A DNA stretch of 64,000 bases, from assembly GCA_030267565.1 (NCBI GenBank), contig BRXU01000041.1:1-64000 (forward strand). Reading direction: 5' to 3'. A model generated the notes under the pieces. It saw only the letters and a program-made list of their open reading frames with translations, was not told the DNA's origin and made no database searches. Source of the DNA: Pleodorina starrii. Its lineage: Eukaryota > Chlorophyta > Chlorophyceae > Chlamydomonadales > Volvocaceae. The position numbers and the translations under genes were made by a program. Positions 61,101 to 64,000 of the stretch are shown piece by piece; the stretch's first letter is position 1; each line of letters opens with the position of its first letter.

Positions 61101-64000
61101 CCTTACACCCGAAGGAAAAGACGTCGCCACCCGGGCTTCAAAACCCCAAAACGCATGCTGTTTTCCTCGCCGCCGTCTTTCCACGTCCACCCCCCCTCTC
61201 CCCCTCATGTTTATATAAAGGAGCATATCACGTCCACTCCCCCTCTCCCCCTCTCTCCTGTTGCAGCTGGTCTTCAATCGTCTGCTCTCTGAGGCCCTGG
61301 GGGGCGCCCGAGTGCAGCCGCAGCCCGAGGACGCCTTTTACAAGTCCGTGGCGTCGCTGCTGGGACAACACTTCTTCGGTGCGTGCGGTGCGGTGTGGTG
61401 TGGGGTGTGGTGGGGAATGGAATGTGGTTTCACGGTTGTAGGTTTTTTATATGGTTTCACATTTCCTGTGCTCCATTCGCTTCCCTCCCACACGCATCCC
61501 TACTCCCGCACACCCTCGCACGCCCCCGTCGTCTGCTGCAACCCCCACCCCCCCGGACTGCGATCCCACCCGCCACCCCGCCACCCCACACACCCCAATC
61601 GCCCGGGCCTCTGCTACGGCACCTCAGCCAGGTGTTGCTGGGCGCGCAGCACCTCAGCGAACGCTGGGCCCTGGATCCATCCTCCAGCGCCGTCCCCCTC
61701 TCTCTCCGCTTCGACAGCTCCTTTACCTATCTACCCCACATCTCAATCCCCACATCCCAAACCCCCACATTCGCCCTCTCGCCTGCTGCTGCCATTCGGG
61801 CGCAGGAACCATCCTGGAGGGTGAGGCCGCGGGACGACGCGGAGGAGCCGGGCTGGTCAGCAGCGGCCTGGGGCAGTACCAGGACCAGGGCCAGGATGAG
61901 GGCCAGGGATGGATGCCGCGCTTGCCGGTGGCGCCCAGCAACAAGTATTTTACGTCCGAGAGGACGGCGCAGCGGATCAGCTTCTTCGAGCGCCAGTTGG
62001 TGGACTGCGAGCTGTTTGGGATGCTGCTGCGTGTCGTACATGCCGCGATGCGCGGGCAGATGCCGCCGCTGCAGGTCGCCCGGGGCGGCGAGGCAGCGGC
62101 GGCGTCGGCGGCGGCGGCGGCCGGAGGCTCGGAAGCCAGCAGCAGCAGTAGCAGCGGCGACAGCAGCAGCAGCAGTAGCGACAGCGATGGCAGCAGTAGG
62201 AGTGGTGGTAGCAGCAGTGAAGATGACGACGATGGTGATGCGCCGTACATCCGGGACGCGGCGGGCCGAGCGGCTGTGCGGGCCTTGGCTGGCGCATCGA
62301 GGCGCGTCCGGGTCGGGAAGCGCGGCGGCGGCGGCGGCGGTGGTGGTGGCGGCGGCGGAAGGGCCGCCGGGGCGACGGCGGCGGCGGCAGCGGCAGCGGA
62401 CCCGACGAACTCCGCCGCAGGTGAGGTCTCCAGCGATGGTAACCACCAACCTATCCAACCTGGTATCATTTTAAAATTAAAAAAAAGAGCTCTTAACGGT
62501 TGCTCGGTCGGCAACGTTTCGCTAAAACAAAGCCCGTTTGTGTCGTACTTTCTGAGCCCAGCGCCTAGCCCAGCGTAGCGTAATGTACCGGCTCCCGCAG
62601 GTACGACACCGGAGGTACGACACCGGAGGTACGGGAGAAGATAGCCGTACTTGGCCGCCCTCGCCGCACCCTACCTCCTCGCCTCCTCCTCGCCTCCTCG
62701 CCCTCCTACGGTCTCGCGCGCTTCCGTCTTTCTTACCCCTCCTCGCCTCCTTTCCCCACCCGGATGCTCGCCATCATCCCAGCCCTGCGCGGTGTCGTGA
62801 CGGCATTTGAGCTGGTCCAGTCTGCGCTGGCGACCGCCCGACCCGCCGCGGGATGGAGCTCCGAAACCCTGGCGGCGCTGCGGGAGGCGCTGCTGGGCGG
62901 CGGAGCGGCTGGTGCCGCCGCCAGCGACGGGAGCGGGCCAGGCGGCAGCGGCGGCGGCGGCGGCGAGGGCGGCGGCAGCGGCGGCGGTGGCGGTGGCGAG
63001 GGCGGCGGGAAGGGCAAGGCGCTCTTGGGCCATGAGAAGTGAGTGAGAGCAAAATGCTTTTGGTTTCGCACGGCACGGCACGGCACGGGGAAGCGGCATG
63101 GCGAGTGCGTGCGGGTAGTGGTAGTGGTTTTGTTAATCTCCCACGGCATCGGGAGGCGAACGGTGGTGGGAGGCGGGCCGAGCTTGCGGGTCGGGGGGCT
63201 GCGGGGTAGGGAGGGTTTGTTATGCGCATGTGGTTCCGTGGAACGATTCCTGGGAATCACACGCCCTTGGGACTGCGCCAATGAACAGCCTCGTCGTCTT
63301 ATCGGGGGCATCGTCGTCTCATGGTGGCCGGGACCGCGACGGCTGCTTCCTCTGCCTTCGCCTCCTTTCCGCTTCCGCCACTATCGGTATAGCTATGCGA
63401 CGTTTCGCAGCACCACCGACAATCCGCCCTTAAATAACCCTTAAACCCTTAAACAACCCTAAACCTTTAAAACCCTAAAACCCCCGCACAACGGTACCCT
63501 AAACCATGCAACCGACCTTCCAACCTTGAAAGGCAACCTGGTCCCGTCGCCGCCTGCAGGCTACGGGCACTGGCGACCTTCCTTGACTTCCTGCTGCTGC
63601 GTAAGGCCCACCAGCCGCCCGCGCCCGCACCCGCGCTGCCTCAGTCCGGTGCAAGGGCCCCTGCGGCAGCAGCTCCGCCGCAGCCACACCCGCAGCCGCA
63701 GCCAGCCGTCCGGCTGCCCGACGCGCTGGCGGCGCTGCGCTCCGCGGTTTCGGAGCTGCGCGGCGGCTGCTCCCTGGCGGCCCTGGCGGAGTTGGAGCGG
63801 CGAGTGGCGGGGCGCCTGGAGGGGCTTCTACACCTGGACATCAATCCCAACCCCAACCTCAGCCTCAACCTGTCCACCGTGACCGCGCCCCAGTCGGCCG
63901 CAGCGGCAGCAGCAGCAGGATCTGCAGAGGGGCATGCGGGGCGGGGTGCCGCGGCCGCCTGGCGGCCCTCTGCGGTTTTTTCGGCGGCGGGGCTAGGCTG
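54912..64000 (+). CDS. OST-HTH/LOTUS-domain protein with duplicated module (3' end outside window)
   Basis: Exons proposed: 54912-55294, 55808-55909, 56187-56997, 57595-57891, 58467-58508, 59005-59116, 59705-60240, 60633-60677, 61267-61378, 61806-62420, 62615-63038, 63560 to beyond 64000. All junctions are GT-AG and phase-compatible, about 1,306 residues in the window. Residues 4-60 (VHRVRRLLLHHRDGLPLSRV, then PLDP, HGHTTFYHLL and VRLV) match the OST-HTH/LOTUS fold, which in animals and plants binds RNA or germ-granule partners. The rest has no domain I recognise. It includes poly-Gly, Gln and Ser-acidic linkers and two related modules (exons 5-7 and 8-10). The start is the first in-frame ATG before the domain. 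A cytoplasmic or nuclear RNA-related role is inference from the LOTUS domain only. Confidence 0.75.
57131..57199 (+). repeat. Interstitial telomere-type repeat (TTTTAGGG) in intron 3
   Basis: Three perfect contiguous TTTTAGGG units at 57171-57194, one at 57160-57167 and degenerate relatives from 57131. TTTTAGGG is the telomere unit of Chlamydomonas and relatives. It sits in the intron between exons 3 and 4 of the LOTUS gene. Confidence 0.88.
58120..58192 (+). repeat. (GA)36 microsatellite in intron 4
   Basis: 73 bp of uninterrupted GA, preceded by five GGGT units at about 58077-58096. It lies mid-intron, about 270 bp before the acceptor of exon 5. Confidence 0.99.
58467..60000 (+). other. 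Module copy 1 in the LOTUS-gene product (exons 5-7)
   Basis: A short exon ending ...GKPQLQ (42 nt) is followed by a 112-nt exon with LQRIIREALSRPRSQRQSEA and FKAAALEVARKFL, then an exon containing EGFLMMLRAIHAAMRGETPP. The same order, phases and the 112-nt exon length recur in copy 2. A poly-Gly and acidic linker follows. Confidence 0.75.
59113..59162 (+). repeat. GGGT repeat starting at the donor of intron 6
   Basis: Exon 6 ends ...TTCCTGG and the donor GTGGGT is immediately followed by GTGG units, TGTGC, and another GTGG run to about 59162. The donor motif itself is repeated every four bases, so alternative use would shift frame. Confidence 0.88.
60244..60412 (+). repeat. Diverged direct repeat in intron 7
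   Basis: GTGCTACTGAGCGTAC at 60244 and GTGCCACTGAGTGTAC at 60344 start two copies that both contain CTGCCTTGGGCTCG and end in GGTCACCGTATGCGCGGACT. Spacing is about 100 bp, and copy 2 has a small insertion. Confidence 0.85.
60633..62075 (+). other. Module copy 2 in the LOTUS-gene product (exons 8-10)
   Basis: A 45-nt exon (GVPADTLDEAQLQ) is followed by a 112-nt exon with LVFNRLLSEALGGARVQPQP and FYKSVASLLGQHFF, then an exon with ELFGMLLRVVHAAMRGQMPP. This mirrors copy 1 residue by residue at the conserved points (AQLQ/PQLQ, EAL, HAAMRG-x-x-PP). A Ser-rich acidic linker follows. Confidence 0.75.
62601..62628 (+). repeat. 14-bp tandem duplication carrying the exon 11 acceptor
   Basis: GTACGACACCGGAG is present twice in tandem after CCCGCAG. 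AGs at 62600, 62614 and 62628 are all possible acceptors. Only the middle one puts the downstream frame (TTPEVREKIAVL) in register with exon 10 and with the long frame to 63038. The first leads to a stop within 15 codons. A further intron from GTACTT at 62647 to AG at 62811 is possible and also keeps frame. Confidence 0.7.
63428..63500 (-). repeat. Second interstitial telomere-like tract (CCCTAAA) in intron 11
   Basis: Degenerate CCCTTAAA, CCCTAAAC and CCCTAAAA units, that is TTTTAGGG-like on the minus strand, opposite in orientation to the tract at 57131-57199. It is more decayed than that tract and lies in the intron before the last exon in the window. Confidence 0.75.

Overview
The window looks like nuclear DNA of a volvocine green alga (Chlamydomonas/Volvox group). 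Evidence: intron-rich genes with GT-AG junctions that keep phase, a pherophorin-family extracellular-matrix gene with a Pro/Ser-rich rod, long Ala/Gly/Gln-rich inserts in proteins, and interstitial copies of the Chlamydomonas-type telomere unit TTTTAGGG. Genus or species cannot be fixed from the sequence alone.

Layout. (1) 1-28254: a huge tandem array of the heptamer TGTGGAC, about 4,000 copies, running off the left edge. It alternates between kilobase-scale perfect blocks and blocks with point variants, 8-mer and 9-mer units. It is open in all six frames, so every 'protein' in it is an artefact. (2) 28255-35136: gene-poor DNA with decayed direct repeats, hairpins, a 46-bp palindrome, an (AAT)n tract, and one or two exon-like pieces resembling adenylate kinase. 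(3) 35137-37834 (-): a two-exon pherophorin. (4) 37835-44801: repeat-rich DNA with a 955-bp element bounded by 24-bp inverted repeats, a duplicated hairpin pair, and a frameshifted coding relic. (5) 44802-53452 (-): a 12-exon voltage-gated potassium channel with a cyclic-nucleotide-binding domain. The proposed exons sum to exactly 957 codons plus stop. (6) 54912 to beyond the right edge (+): a 12-or-more-exon gene starting with an OST-HTH/LOTUS domain and carrying a duplicated module. The channel and LOTUS genes are divergent and share a 1.46-kb intergenic region.

The most unusual feature after the satellite is how simple repeats sit directly on splice sites of the channel gene: about 235 copies of CCCT form the polypyrimidine tract of one acceptor, 13 copies of GGGGGC follow one donor, and a 12-bp repeat creates a series of in-frame donors inside the cyclic-nucleotide-binding domain. 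The LOTUS gene shows a related pattern, with a GGGT-repeat donor and a 14-bp duplicated acceptor. I see no CRISPR array, rRNA, tRNA or intact autonomous transposon. Gene models are hand-built from splice phase and protein similarity and have not been checked against transcripts.
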